64,000 bases of DNA from an uncultured Lachnospiraceae bacterium (lineage in GTDB: Bacteria > Bacillota > Clostridia > Lachnospirales > Lachnospiraceae): assembly GCA_902798585.1 (NCBI GenBank), contig CADBXF010000015.1:32382-96381 (forward strand), in the 5' to 3' direction. Each line of letters starts with the position of its first letter. The stretch's first letter is position 1. The notes beneath the pieces were generated by a model. That model was not told where the DNA came from, made no database searches, and saw only the letters and a list, made by a program, of their open reading frames with translations. Position numbers and translations under genes: made by a program. Of this stretch, positions 17,081 through 26,767 are shown one piece after another.

Positions 17081-18517
17081 ATGAAAAAGATTCTGTTTGC
17101 GGCTTCGGAATGTGTACCGTTTATCAAAACGGGAGGTTTGGCGGATGTAGTCGGCTCGCTGCCGAAGTACATCAACAAGGACGAGTTTGACGTGCGCGTC
17201 ATTTTGCCGAAGTATATGGCTATTCCGCAGAAGTATAAGGAGCAGATGCGGTTCGTCACGAATTTTACGGTAAATCTCTCCTGGAGAAGCCAGTATGTCG
17301 GTCTGTTCGAGCTCGATTACGACGGCGTGCGGTTCTATTTCGTGGACAACGAGTTCTATTTTGCGGGAAGCCATCCGTACGGCTATATCCACGAGGATAT
17401 CGAGAAGTTCGCCTTCTTCTGCAAGGCGGTTCTCTCGGCGCTTCCGGCGCTTGATTTCCGCCCGGACATCATTCACTGCCACGACTGGCAGACGGGACTG
17501 ATTCCCGTTATGCTTCACGATCGCTTCCAGGACAACGAGTTCTTCCGCGGAATCAAGACAATCATGACGATTCACAACCTGAAGTTCCAGGGGATCTGGG
17601 ACAAGAAGTCCGTCATGGACATCACCGGTCTCTCGGAGTATTATTTTTCGCCGGACAAGCTTGAGGCGTACGGCGACGCGAACTACTTAAAGGGCGGTCT
17701 CGTGTACGCGGACCGCATCACGACCGTGAGCAACACCTACGCGAACGAGATCAAGACGCAGTTCTACGGCGAGGGCCTCGACGGTCTGATGAACGCCCGC
17801 AGCAACGTGCTCTCGGGCATCGTGAACGGTATCGATTACAAGGAGTATGACCCTGCGACCGACCCGTTGATTTACAACAACTACGACGCCATCACCTTCC
17901 GCAAGGAGAAGAGCAAGAACAAGCGAGCTCTCCAGCAGGAGCTCGGGCTCGATGTGAATGAGAAGATTTTTATGCTCGGCGTTGTATCGCGGCTCACGGA
18001 CCAGAAGGGCTTTGACCTGATCGACTATGTGATTGAGGAGATTTGTGCGGAGGATACGCAGTTCGTTGTGCTCGGTACGGGAGATCCGAAGTACGAGAAT
18101 CTGTTCCGCCATTTTGAGTGGAAATATAAGAACCGGGTTTCCGCGAGCATCTATTACAACAATGAGCGCTCCCACCGCATCTATGCGGCCTGCGACGCGT
18201 TCCTGATGCCTTCGCTGTTTGAGCCGTGCGGGCTTTCGCAGCTGATGGCGCTTCGGTACGGTACCGTGCCGATTGTGCGCGAGACGGGCGGCCTTCGCGA
18301 CACGGTGGAGCCGTACAACCAGTACGAGAACACCGGCACGGGTTTCGGCTTCTGCAACTACAACGCGCACGAGATGCTGGCGACGATCCGCTACGCAAAG
18401 AGCGTCTACTACGATCACCGCCGCGAGTGGAACAAGATTGTCGACCGCGGTATGGCGAAGGATTTTTCGTGGACGAATTCCGCTAAACAATATGAGGAAT
18501 TGTACCGCTACATGTGA
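17081..18517 (+). CDS. glgA: Glycogen synthase (ADP-glucose)
   Basis: GlgA transfers glucose from ADP-glucose to a growing alpha-1,4-glucan. The 478-residue protein is a GT5 glycosyltransferase: the N-terminal KTGGLADVVGSLP (residues 16-28) binds ADP-glucose, and the C-terminal half carries MPSLFEPCGLSQLMALRYG with the donor-binding glutamate. Length matches family norms. The start at 17081 follows CGAGG; a TTG at 17045 in frame would give a non-family N-terminus. No glgB, glgC or glgD lies beside it, so the other glycogen genes must be elsewhere. A terminator follows at 18530-18566. Confidence 0.96.
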   Translation: MKKILFAASECVPFIKTGGLADVVGSLPKYINKDEFDVRVILPKYMAIPQKYKEQMRFVTNFTVNLSWRSQYVGLFELDYDGVRFYFVDNEFYFAGSHPYGYIHEDIEKFAFFCKAVLSALPALDFRPDIIHCHDWQTGLIPVMLHDRFQDNEFFRGIKTIMTIHNLKFQGIWDKKSVMDITGLSEYYFSPDKLEAYGDANYLKGGLVYADRITTVSNTYANEIKTQFYGEGLDGLMNARSNVLSGIVNGIDYKEYDPATDPLIYNNYDAITFRKEKSKNKRALQQELGLDVNEKIFMLGVVSRLTDQKGFDLIDYVIEEICAEDTQFVVLGTGDPKYENLFRHFEWKYKNRVSASIYYNNERSHRIYAACDAFLMPSLFEPCGLSQLMALRYGTVPIVRETGGLRDTVEPYNQYENTGTGFGFCNYNAHEMLATIRYAKSVYYDHRREWNKIVDRGMAKDFSWTNSAKQYEELYRYM

Positions 18518-18529
18518 GAGTAACGGGGG

Positions 18530-18566
18530 TCCCACAGCATGGAATGTTGTGGGATTTCCGATTTTT
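18530..18566 (+). terminator. Intrinsic terminator after glgA
   Basis: An eleven-pair stem with one G-U pair (18530-18540 with 18544-18554) and a GGA loop is followed by a broken T tract (TTTCCGATTTTT). It should end the recN-lipoprotein-glgA transcript at least partly. Confidence 0.75.
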
Positions 18567-18577
18567 ACGGAAATACG

Positions 18578-18597
18578 ATTCCGCGGTATCGCGGGAT
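18578..18597 (+). promoter_or_regulatory. Hairpin just upstream of the murE ribosome site
   Basis: ATTCCGCG and CGCGGGAT pair around GTAT (eight pairs, one G-U). No T tract follows, and the murE Shine-Dalgarno begins about five bases later. It may be a 5' leader stabiliser or a translation control element. Confidence 0.35.
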
Positions 18598-18613
18598 ATT
18601 GTGAGGTGTAATT

Positions 18614-20092
18614 ATGGCTGTGACGAAACTGCTTCGCGGGCTTTTGCGGGAGATACCGCATACGATTGTACAGGGAAGCGAGGATACCGCGGTGAGCGGC
18701 GTTGCGTACGACACGCGGAAAATAACGGGAGGCGAGGTTTTCGTATGCATCGCGGGAACCGTCGTCGACGGGCACGACTATATCGATAAGGCGGTCTCCG
18801 CCGGTGCGGCTGCCGTTGTGGTTACGAGGGATGTCGAGGTTCCTTCCGGCGTGACGGTCGTGCGTGTAACTGACGACCGGAAGGCCCTGGCGCTGCTCTC
18901 CGTCGCGTGGTTCGACAACCCCGCAAAATCCCTTCTCACAATCGGAATTACGGGGACGAAGGGCAAGACGACAACCGCATATATGATTTATCATCTCTTA
19001 AACGGCGCCGGGATTCCGTGCGGATTGATCGGAACCGTGGAGATTATCGCGGGGGATACGCACATTTCCGCGTCGCACTCCACGCCCGAGTCGTATGTCA
19101 TTGCCGAGGCGATGGCGAAGATGCGCGATTGCGGCTGCAAGGCGGTTGTCATGGAGGTTTCTTCACAGGGCCTTAAGATGGACCGCGTGTACGGAATCAC
19201 CTTCGACTACGGCCTGTTTACGAATCTGGAGCCCGACCATATCGGCGGCAATGAGCATCCGGATTTCGAGGATTACAAAAACTGTAAGCGGAAGCTGTTC
19301 TCCATGTGTAAAAAGGGCATTTTAAATGCCGATGATGCCCATTTTCCGGAGATGATCGAAGGATGCACCTGTGAGGTGGTGCGGTTCGGCGCCTCCGAAG
19401 GGTGTGATTACCGCATGACGCAGACGGCGCTTCTCAACGAAGCCGGTCGCAAGGGCGTATCCTACCGGATTACCGGGCGGCGGGAGATGGATATAGTGAC
19501 GGAGATTCCGGGAAGATTTACGATGTACAACAGCCTCGCGGCGGCGGCGCTCGGATGCGAGGTCGGAATTCCCGGGGATACGATGCGCAGGGTGCTTCGC
19601 GATGTTCGCGTACGGGGGCGTGTTGAGAGCGTTCCGGTGTCTGCGCATTTTACGGTGCTTCTCGACTATGCGCACAACGGAATGGCGCTCCGAAGCCTTC
19701 TCTCGACGCTTCGCGAGTATCAGCCGAAACGCCTCGTGTGCATGTTCGGCTGCGGAGGCAACCGCGCGAGGGATCGCCGCTACGACATGGGCGAGATTTC
19801 GTCGAAGCTTGCGGATTTTACGATTGTGACTTCGGATAACCCGAGATTCGAGGAGCCGGAGGATATCATCCGCGACATTTTGGTCGGCGTGGCGAAGGGG
19901 CCGGGAGAGTATGTGACGGTTCCCGACCGCAGAGAGGCAATCGCTTACGCGCTGTCCCATGCGCAGGAAGGGGACTGCATTGTCATCGCCGGCAAGGGCC
20001 ATGAGGATTATCAGGAGATCCGCGGCGTAAAATACCCGATGGACGACCGGGCGATGATTTTGGAGGAGGCGGAACGCCTCGGAATTTCGTGA
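18614..20092 (+). CDS. murE: UDP-MurNAc-tripeptide synthetase MurE (meso-DAP type)
   Basis: MurE adds the third amino acid to UDP-MurNAc-L-Ala-D-Glu in the cytoplasm. The 492-residue ligase has the ATP loop GTKGKTTT at 114-121, the central Mur ligase domain, and DNPR at residues 408-411, the motif that marks meso-diaminopimelate specificity (lysine-type enzymes differ there). Thus the peptidoglycan probably contains meso-DAP. The ATG at 18614 follows GAGGTG. murF follows after 31 bp, away from the division cluster that starts near 36.9 kb. Confidence 0.96.
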   Translation: MAVTKLLRGLLREIPHTIVQGSEDTAVSGVAYDTRKITGGEVFVCIAGTVVDGHDYIDKAVSAGAAAVVVTRDVEVPSGVTVVRVTDDRKALALLSVAWFDNPAKSLLTIGITGTKGKTTTAYMIYHLLNGAGIPCGLIGTVEIIAGDTHISASHSTPESYVIAEAMAKMRDCGCKAVVMEVSSQGLKMDRVYGITFDYGLFTNLEPDHIGGNEHPDFEDYKNCKRKLFSMCKKGILNADDAHFPEMIEGCTCEVVRFGASEGCDYRMTQTALLNEAGRKGVSYRITGRREMDIVTEIPGRFTMYNSLAAAALGCEVGIPGDTMRRVLRDVRVRGRVESVPVSAHFTVLLDYAHNGMALRSLLSTLREYQPKRLVCMFGCGGNRARDRRYDMGEISSKLADFTIVTSDNPRFEEPEDIIRDILVGVAKGPGEYVTVPDRREAIAYALSHAQEGDCIVIAGKGHEDYQEIRGVKYPMDDRAMILEEAERLGIS

Positions 20093-20123
20093 TGCAACGA
20101 AAAATGAGCAGAAAGGCCGGACA

Positions 20124-21584
20124 ATGAGCTACACTGTTTTGGATATTGCAAAAGGCATGGGGGCGAAGCTTCTGTGCGGAGACCCGGACGCGACGGTGGA
20201 CCGGTTTACATTTTCCTCGAAGGACGGCGATGCGCGCACGATGTTTATCCCGATGAAGGGAGAGCGCGTCGATGCGCATGATTTCATCGCCGACGCCTAT
20301 GCCCACGGGGTTCGCGTGACGACGACCGAGCGCGGGGAAATCGTGCCGGGTACGGAGGGAATGGCGTACCTGTATACGGAGGATGCAAGGTCGGCCTTGC
20401 AGAGGTTCGGCGCGTCCCTTCGGGACCGGTTTGCCGCAGTCAAAATGGTCGCCGTCACCGGAAGTGTCGGCAAGACCACGACGAAGGAGTTGGTAGCAAC
20501 GGCGCTTCTGCCGCTCGGGAAAGTACTGAAGACCGAGGGAAATAAAAACGGTCAGCTCGGAGTTCCGCAGATGATGGCGGAGCTGTCCGACGACACGGAT
20601 GCCGCCGTTATCGAGATGGGAATGAGCCTTCCCGGGGAGATGGGAAGAATTGCCGCCGTCGCCAAACCCGATTGCGCGGTGATTACGAACATCGGCGTCT
20701 CCCATATCGGAAACCTCGGTTCACAGGAGGCTATACGCCGGGAGAAGCTGTCCGTAATCGACTCCTTAAGCGCGGGCGGAACGCTCCTTGTAAACGGCGA
20801 CGACCCGCTTCTTGCCGTGCTTTGCAAAGACAACCCGGAGTACCGCGGTACGGACGGAATCGAGATGTATGACAGGACCCGGGGACGCCTTTCGGATATT
20901 ACGATTGCTGCCTACGGGGCAGCGCCCTGGTGCAGATACCGGTATGCGGAGGAAGTACTTTCGGAGGATTCGGCGACATTTTCCTTCGTGAGCGGAGATA
21001 CCGAAGTGCGCGTGGAACTGCCGGTTCCCGGACACCACAATGTCTCGAACGCGACAGCGGCAATCGCAATCGCCGGGCTGTTCGGACTCCCCGCGGAGGC
21101 GGCTGCGCAGGCGCTTCTTTCTTACCGCCCGATGGCGATGCGGGGCGGAATCGAGACGCTTGCCGACGGCGTGATTATGATTGACGATACTTACAATGCG
21201 AGCCCGGATTCCATGCGCAGCGGTCTCAATGTGCTGTGCGCGGTGAAGGCGGAGCGCCGCATTGCGGTTTTGGCGGATATACTCGAACTCGGAGAACTCA
21301 GCGAACAGTGCCATAGAAGTGTCGGACGCGATGTCGCCGGCAGACCGGTGGATATTCTGATTACGGTGGGAACCGAGGCTCGGGCGATTGCCGATGAGGC
21401 CGAGACGGCGCTTCGGGAGAAGGCGTGCGACGATGCGGGAAAGCTTACCGTAATCCGCACGACGACGAAGGAAGAGGGACGCGATGCGCTTCTTTCCGTT
21501 GTAAAGCCCGGGGATGCGGTGCTCCTCAAGGGCTCCCGGGGAATGGGAATGGACGCGATTGCGAAGGTGTTGCGCGAGAGATAA
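20124..21584 (+). CDS. murF: UDP-MurNAc-tripeptide:D-Ala-D-Ala ligase MurF
   Basis: MurF completes the cytoplasmic pentapeptide precursor by adding D-Ala-D-Ala. The 486-residue protein has the ATP loop GSVGKTTTKE from residue 113, NKNGQLGVP, a central HNVSNATAAIA motif and a C-terminal DDTYNASPDSM stretch typical of MurF. The ATG at 20124 follows GAAAGG. It pairs with murE upstream and is followed after 16 bp by priA, which is not related in function. Confidence 0.96.
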   Translation: MSYTVLDIAKGMGAKLLCGDPDATVDRFTFSSKDGDARTMFIPMKGERVDAHDFIADAYAHGVRVTTTERGEIVPGTEGMAYLYTEDARSALQRFGASLRDRFAAVKMVAVTGSVGKTTTKELVATALLPLGKVLKTEGNKNGQLGVPQMMAELSDDTDAAVIEMGMSLPGEMGRIAAVAKPDCAVITNIGVSHIGNLGSQEAIRREKLSVIDSLSAGGTLLVNGDDPLLAVLCKDNPEYRGTDGIEMYDRTRGRLSDITIAAYGAAPWCRYRYAEEVLSEDSATFSFVSGDTEVRVELPVPGHHNVSNATAAIAIAGLFGLPAEAAAQALLSYRPMAMRGGIETLADGVIMIDDTYNASPDSMRSGLNVLCAVKAERRIAVLADILELGELSEQCHRSVGRDVAGRPVDILITVGTEARAIADEAETALREKACDDAGKLTVIRTTTKEEGRDALLSVVKPGDAVLLKGSRGMGMDAIAKVLRER

Positions 21585-21600
21585 AAGGCAGGAAAGAACC

Positions 21601-23796
21601 ATGGCAGTTTATGCTGACATCATCATCGATATCGCGGCGCCGAAACTCGACCGGTCGTTTCAATACCGGATTCCGGACGCGCTTCGGGAGGAAGCCCGTG
21701 TCGGATCGCCGGTGCTGATTCCCTTCGGAAGCGGAAAGACGCTCCGCAGAGGCTACATCGTGGGAATCGGCGACGAGCCTAAGATCGAGGCTTCGAAAAT
21801 CCGTGAGATTGCGGAGATTCCGAAGCGCGACCTCACCATCGAGGATTCGCTTGTGACGCTTGCCTATCGAATCAGGGAGCGCTACGGCGGCTCGCTGTAC
21901 GACGCTCTGCGCACGGTGATTCCGTCGAGGCAGAAGGTGGAGCAGGTGCCGAAGCGCATGGTGCGAAGAGCGCTTTCCGCGGATGAGCTTATGAAGCGGG
22001 CGGACGGGCTTCGGGGAAACGAGACCGCGAAGGCGCGGTTATACCGGGCGCTTGCCGAGACTGCGGAAATTCCGTGGGAACTTGTGAGCGGCAAACTACG
22101 GCTCACGAAGGCGATGCTTGAGCGTGCGCAGGCGGACGGGATTCTCACGATAGAGACCGTTGTCGACGCGCAAAATGACCGGGGAGCCGGGCTTACGGTG
22201 ACGCTCAACAGGGAGCAGGAGAGTGCTGCGGCCGCAGTATTGTCCGGGGACGAAAAATGTTCCGTGTTTCTACTGCACGGCATCACCGGAAGCGGCAAAA
22301 CCGAGGTGTATCTTCGGGTGATCGGCGAGATTCTTGCAAAGGGACAGCAGGTGATTGTGCTGATTCCCGAGATTGCATTGACATACCAGACCGTTCTGCG
22401 GTTTTACCGCTGCTTCGGCGACAGGGTTGCATTTATCCACTCGAAAATGTCCGCGGGTGACCGTTACCGTATGCGGGAGCGGGCAAGAGCCGGGGAGATT
22501 TCCATTATGATCGGCCCCCGCTCGGCATTGTTCACCCCGTTTCCGAACCTCGGGCTGGTGATTGTCGACGAGGAGCATGAGACTTCGTACCGGAGCGAGC
22601 TGACGCCGCGCTACCACGCGGTTTCCGTTGCGATTATGCGGGCGGAGCTGTGCGGCGCGAAGGTGATTTTAGGATCTGCGACGCCGTCGCTTGAGACCTA
22701 TTACAAATGCGGGCGCGGCGAATACCGTCTGCTCACGCTCACAAAGCGGGCGAAGGACGGCGCAATGCTTCCGAAGGCGGAAATTATCGATATGCGGGAG
22801 GAGCTGAAATCCCGCAATTTCTCGGTGATCAGCCGAAGGCTCCGGGAGGCTGTCAACCGGCGCTTGGAGCGCGGCGAACAGGTGATGCTGTTTCTGAACC
22901 GACGCGGCTATGCCGGCTTCGTCTCGTGCCGTGCCTGCGGTGAAACCGCGGTTTGCCCGCACTGCGATGTCACGCTTACCTACCATAAGGACGGGACGCT
23001 TCGATGCCATTATTGCGGGTACCGGGCGCCGTACCGTCCGGTTTGTCCGAAGTGCGGCTCCAAATATTTTCTGCCGTTCGGGCGAAGCGGAACGCAGAAG
23101 ATTGAAGAGCTTGCGGCGAAGGAGTTTCCGACGGCTCGAATTCTCCGGATGGATGCCGACACGACGCGCGCTGCGGATGATTACGAGGCGATTCTCTCTG
23201 ATTTTGCGGAGGGAAGAGGCGATATTCTGATCGGGACGCAGATGATTGTGAAGGGGCATGATTTTCCGAGAGTGACGCTTGTAGGCGCGCTCGCGGCGGA
23301 TCTTTCGCTCGGCGCACCGGAGTATACGGCAGCGGAGCGAACCTTCGATTTGCTGGCACAGGCGGCCGGTCGGGCCGGGCGGGACAGGATTCCCGGGGAA
23401 GTGCTGATTCAGACCTACCGGCCGGATCACTATGCGGTGCTCACGGCGGCCGATGCGGACTATGCGGCATTTTACGAGACCGAAATCCGGTACCGCAGGG
23501 CGTGCGGCTATCCGCCGGTGAGACACATGCTCAGTATCGTCGGTGCCGACCGGAGAGAGGCGACCGCGGACGCTGCGATGGAGGAGCTTGCCGGGGTTGT
23601 CGCGAAGGCGGCACAGGCCGAGGGCGCGCTCGTCATCGGGCCTGCTCCGGCGCAGATGAAGAAGAAGCGGGATTTGTATTACCGCGTTTTGAATGTAAAA
23701 CACGCCGAGATTGAGGCTCTGATCCGCATAAAGGATGTCGCGGAGGCATGGATGCACGGGGAGAGCGGAATCGGCTTGACATTTGACATGGATTAG
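21601..23796 (+). CDS. priA: Primosomal protein N' (replication restart helicase PriA)
   Basis: PriA recognises stalled forks and reloads the replicative helicase. The 731-residue protein has the N-terminal DNA-binding domain (YADIIIDIAAPKLDRSFQYR), Walker A GITGSGKT at 227-234, a DEEH box at 323-326, and a zinc region of paired CxxC motifs from C443 to about 485 inside the helicase core. The ATG at 21601 follows AGGAAAG; an in-frame ATG at 21514 lies inside murF. It heads the widely conserved priA-def-fmt-rsmB run. A 98-bp gap follows. Confidence 0.96.
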   Translation: MAVYADIIIDIAAPKLDRSFQYRIPDALREEARVGSPVLIPFGSGKTLRRGYIVGIGDEPKIEASKIREIAEIPKRDLTIEDSLVTLAYRIRERYGGSLYDALRTVIPSRQKVEQVPKRMVRRALSADELMKRADGLRGNETAKARLYRALAETAEIPWELVSGKLRLTKAMLERAQADGILTIETVVDAQNDRGAGLTVTLNREQESAAAAVLSGDEKCSVFLLHGITGSGKTEVYLRVIGEILAKGQQVIVLIPEIALTYQTVLRFYRCFGDRVAFIHSKMSAGDRYRMRERARAGEISIMIGPRSALFTPFPNLGLVIVDEEHETSYRSELTPRYHAVSVAIMRAELCGAKVILGSATPSLETYYKCGRGEYRLLTLTKRAKDGAMLPKAEIIDMREELKSRNFSVISRRLREAVNRRLERGEQVMLFLNRRGYAGFVSCRACGETAVCPHCDVTLTYHKDGTLRCHYCGYRAPYRPVCPKCGSKYFLPFGRSGTQKIEELAAKEFPTARILRMDADTTRAADDYEAILSDFAEGRGDILIGTQMIVKGHDFPRVTLVGALAADLSLGAPEYTAAERTFDLLAQAAGRAGRDRIPGEVLIQTYRPDHYAVLTAADADYAAFYETEIRYRRACGYPPVRHMLSIVGADRREATADAAMEELAGVVAKAAQAEGALVIGPAPAQMKKKRDLYYRVLNVKHAEIEALIRIKDVAEAWMHGESGIGLTFDMD

Positions 23797-23894
23797 CAGG
23801 ACCCTGCCGGGAGCGCGGTGCGGACAGACAATACCGGGCGGCGGGAGAAAGCGAAAGGTGTCGCAACTACGGAAAATGACAGGAGGAGAACGAG

Positions 23895-24398
23895 ATGGCT
23901 TTACGGAAAATTCGGGTTCAGGGGGAGGAAATCCTCGGAAAGCGGGCGAAGGAGATTCCCGCGATTACCCAGCGGATTCGCGATCTTGCGGCAGACATGA
24001 TTGAGACAATGTACGATGCGGAGGGAGTCGGCCTTGCGGGACCGCAGGTCGGAATTCTCAAGCGCATTGTCGTGATCGATGTATCGCCGGAGCAGGACAG
24101 CCCGATGGTGATGATTAACCCCGTAATCACAGCGAGCGAGGGGAGCCAGACCGGCTGGGAAGGGTGCCTGAGCGTCCCCGGCAAGAGCGGTCAGGTGACG
24201 CGCCCGCAGAAGGTTACGGCGGAGTTTACGGACCTTGAGGGGAACCTCGTCACGCTCGAGGCGGAGGATTTTCTGGCGCGCGCGGTGTGCCATGAGCTCG
24301 ATCACCTGGACGGCCATCTGTATGTGGAGAAGGTCGAGGGAAGATTGTACGACAACGAGGAACTCGAGAAGGCGGCGGAAGCTGCGGCCGAGGCCTGA
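23895..24398 (+). CDS. def: Peptide deformylase
   Basis: Def removes the N-formyl group from new proteins. The 167-residue metalloenzyme carries all three motifs: GVGLAGPQ (44-51), EGCLS (89-93, metal ligand C91) and HELDH (133-137, ligands H133 and H137, catalytic E134). The first motif has Gly where most enzymes have Ala (GLAAPQ), a mild variant. Its ribosome site AGGAGGAG is one of the strongest in the window. fmt, the enzyme that adds the formyl group to initiator tRNA, follows directly. Confidence 0.97.
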   Translation: MALRKIRVQGEEILGKRAKEIPAITQRIRDLAADMIETMYDAEGVGLAGPQVGILKRIVVIDVSPEQDSPMVMINPVITASEGSQTGWEGCLSVPGKSGQVTRPQKVTAEFTDLEGNLVTLEAEDFLARAVCHELDHLDGHLYVEKVEGRLYDNEELEKAAEAAAEA

Positions 24399-24410
24399 CG
24401 GAGGATGACG

Positions 24411-25361
24411 ATGCGGATTGTATATATGGGTACGCCGGAGATTGCGGCGGTGATTTTGGAGCGGCTTTTGCAGGAGCCGTACGAGGTTGTTCTGGCGGTG
24501 ACGCAGCCGGACCGTCCGAAGGGACGGGGAAAGGCGCTCGCCTGCTCCCCGGTGAAGGAGGCGGCGCAGGCGGCCGGAATTCCGGTATTCACACCGGTTA
24601 AGGTGCGTCTTCCGGAAAATGTCGAAGTGATTCGGGAATATGCTCCCGACATGATTGTCGTCGCGGCGTTCGGACAGATACTTCCGAAGGAAATTCTGGA
24701 GATTCCGCGGTACGGATGCATCAATGTGCATGCGTCGCTGCTGCCAAAATACCGCGGCGCGGCGCCGATTCAGTGGAGCATTCTCGACGGCGAGCGTGAG
24801 ACCGGCGTGACCATTATGAAGATGGACGAAGGCCTTGACACCGGAGATATCCTGCTTCAGAGAAGCGTTGCCGTCACGCCGGAGGAAACCGGCGGTTCGC
24901 TGCATGACAAGATTGCGGAGCTCGGCGCTGAGGCGTTGACGGAAGCCATCCCCGGAATTGTCGACGGAACGCTTGTCCCGGTTCCGCAGGGAGAGATGAC
25001 GACAGCGTATGCAAAGCAGTTGAGCAAGGATATGGGAAAGCTCGATTTTTCATGGGATGCGTGCAAAATCGAGCGCTATGTGCGGGGACTGAACCCGTGG
25101 CCGGGAACATTTTCCTTCCGCGACGGCGCGATGCTTAAAATCTGGAGCGTCTCCGTGTGCGAGGATGCGGCGGAGGGCGCGGAGCCCGGAACGGTCACGG
25201 CAGTCGGAAAGAAGGATTTTACGGTGCAGACCGGAGCGGGAAGCCTTCGGATTACGGAGGTGCAGCCTGAGGGAAAACGCCGCATGAGCGCGGAGGAATA
25301 CCTGCGGGGATATGCGCTTCCCGAAGGCACGAAGCTCGGTGAGAATCGGGAGGAAATATGA
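24411..25361 (+). CDS. fmt: Methionyl-tRNA formyltransferase
   Basis: Fmt formylates Met-tRNA(fMet) with 10-formyl-tetrahydrofolate, a cofactor whose supply involves FolD (56953). The 316-residue protein shows VYMGTPEIAA at the N-terminus, the folate-binding HASLLPKYRGAAPIQW and an oligonucleotide-binding C-terminal domain. The ATG at 24411 is preferred over one at 24405, because GGAGG (24400-24404) abuts 24405 but is six bases from 24411. The stop overlaps rsmB as ATGA. Confidence 0.96.
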   Translation: MRIVYMGTPEIAAVILERLLQEPYEVVLAVTQPDRPKGRGKALACSPVKEAAQAAGIPVFTPVKVRLPENVEVIREYAPDMIVVAAFGQILPKEILEIPRYGCINVHASLLPKYRGAAPIQWSILDGERETGVTIMKMDEGLDTGDILLQRSVAVTPEETGGSLHDKIAELGAEALTEAIPGIVDGTLVPVPQGEMTTAYAKQLSKDMGKLDFSWDACKIERYVRGLNPWPGTFSFRDGAMLKIWSVSVCEDAAEGAEPGTVTAVGKKDFTVQTGAGSLRITEVQPEGKRRMSAEEYLRGYALPEGTKLGENREEI

Positions 25362-26752
25362 CGGCCAGAGAGATCGTTTGGGATGCGCTTTCCGCGGTCA
25401 ATGAACAGGGAAAACTGAGCCACACGGCGCTTTCGGACGCGCTCGGCGGAGGCGATCTTACCGCGGAGGACCGGGCATTTGCCGCAAGGCTTCTGCACGG
25501 GACGCTTGAGCGGCAGCAGACGATTGACACCGTGATTGCCGCCGCGGCAGGGCGTCCGGTCGGGAAAATCAAGGCCCGCGTTTTAGAGCTTCTCCGAATG
25601 TCGGTCTACCAGCTGCTGTTTCTGTCGGGAGTTCCGGCATCCGCCGCGTGCAACGAGGCCGTCAAACTGGCGAAACGGCGCGGATTGTCCGGGCTTTCGG
25701 GGTTTGTGAACGGCGTGCTCCGGGGAATTGCCCGACACATCGATGAGGCCGGCGGTGCAAGGGAATACCTGCTCTCGGAGGCGGCGAAGATGCCCGCGAA
25801 GGAGGCGGCGGATTTTCTGTATTCCATGCCTTCGTGGATTACGGAGCTGTGGGCGCATGAGTTTCCGTATGCGGATATAAAAACGATGGCGGAAGCTTTT
25901 CTCACGGAGGGCACGGTGTCCGTCCGGCTCAACGAGAGCCGCGCTTCGATGGAGGATTTGATTGCCTCCCTCGCAAAGGACGGTGCGAATCCGGTGCCGG
26001 GCATATTGCAAAATGTTCTCCGAATTCACGGCGGGAATCCGGCGGCATTTTCCGCATACGGGGAAGGCTGGTTTAGCATACAGGACGAGAGCGCGGTTTT
26101 GGCGGGAAATCTGCTTCCGCTTGCGCCGGGGATGCGCGTGCTCGATCTCTGCGCGGCGCCGGGAGGCAAGACGGTGCATGCGGCAGACCGGTTGACGGTT
26201 CTCGACCGGGCAGCGGGAGAGTCCCGCTCGGAAATAATTTCGCGCGAACTGAAGCGGAATAAACTCCCGGCCATCGAAGAGGCGCTTCGCCGCGTCGGAA
26301 TCGACAATGTCCGGACGGAGGCGGCGGACGCTGCGGAATACGACCCTGCGCTTGCCGGATGGGCGGATATCGTGATTGCCGATGTGCCGTGCAGCGGGCT
26401 CGGCGTTATCGGGCGAAAGCCCGACATCAAGACGAAGACGCGGCCGGAGGATATAAAGACCCTTGCGGAGCTTCAGCGCAGAATTGTGACGCAGGCCGTT
26501 CGCTATGTAAAACCCGGCGGATATCTCGCGTACTCGACATGCACGGTGACCCGCGCGGAAAATGCGGACATGGCGGATTACATTGCGGACACCCTCGGAA
26601 TGGAGCCGGTGGATCTTCGGGAGCAGCTACCCGCCGTGCTTCGGGACTCCGAATACCAGGCGGAAGGCCTGACGGCCCGCGGAATTCAGATTCTTCCGGA
26701 GGCGGACCGCTTTGACGGATTTTTCATCGCGGGATTTCGCAAACCGGTCTGA
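25358..26752 (+). CDS. rsmB: 16S rRNA (cytosine-967-C5)-methyltransferase RsmB
   Basis: RsmB methylates a cytosine of 16S rRNA. The 464-residue protein has an N-terminal NusB-like RNA-binding domain (residues 1-140) and a C-terminal SAM domain with LDLCAAPGGKT, the motif IV cysteine in DVPCSGLG and the catalytic motif VI cysteine in YSTCT. It begins as ATGA on the fmt stop, so it is coupled to fmt. rlmN follows after 15 bp. Confidence 0.95.
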   Translation: MTAREIVWDALSAVNEQGKLSHTALSDALGGGDLTAEDRAFAARLLHGTLERQQTIDTVIAAAAGRPVGKIKARVLELLRMSVYQLLFLSGVPASAACNEAVKLAKRRGLSGLSGFVNGVLRGIARHIDEAGGAREYLLSEAAKMPAKEAADFLYSMPSWITELWAHEFPYADIKTMAEAFLTEGTVSVRLNESRASMEDLIASLAKDGANPVPGILQNVLRIHGGNPAAFSAYGEGWFSIQDESAVLAGNLLPLAPGMRVLDLCAAPGGKTVHAADRLTVLDRAAGESRSEIISRELKRNKLPAIEEALRRVGIDNVRTEAADAAEYDPALAGWADIVIADVPCSGLGVIGRKPDIKTKTRPEDIKTLAELQRRIVTQAVRYVKPGGYLAYSTCTVTRAENADMADYIADTLGMEPVDLREQLPAVLRDSEYQAEGLTARGIQILPEADRFDGFFIAGFRKPV

Positions 26753-26767
26753 AGAAGGAGAGAGGCT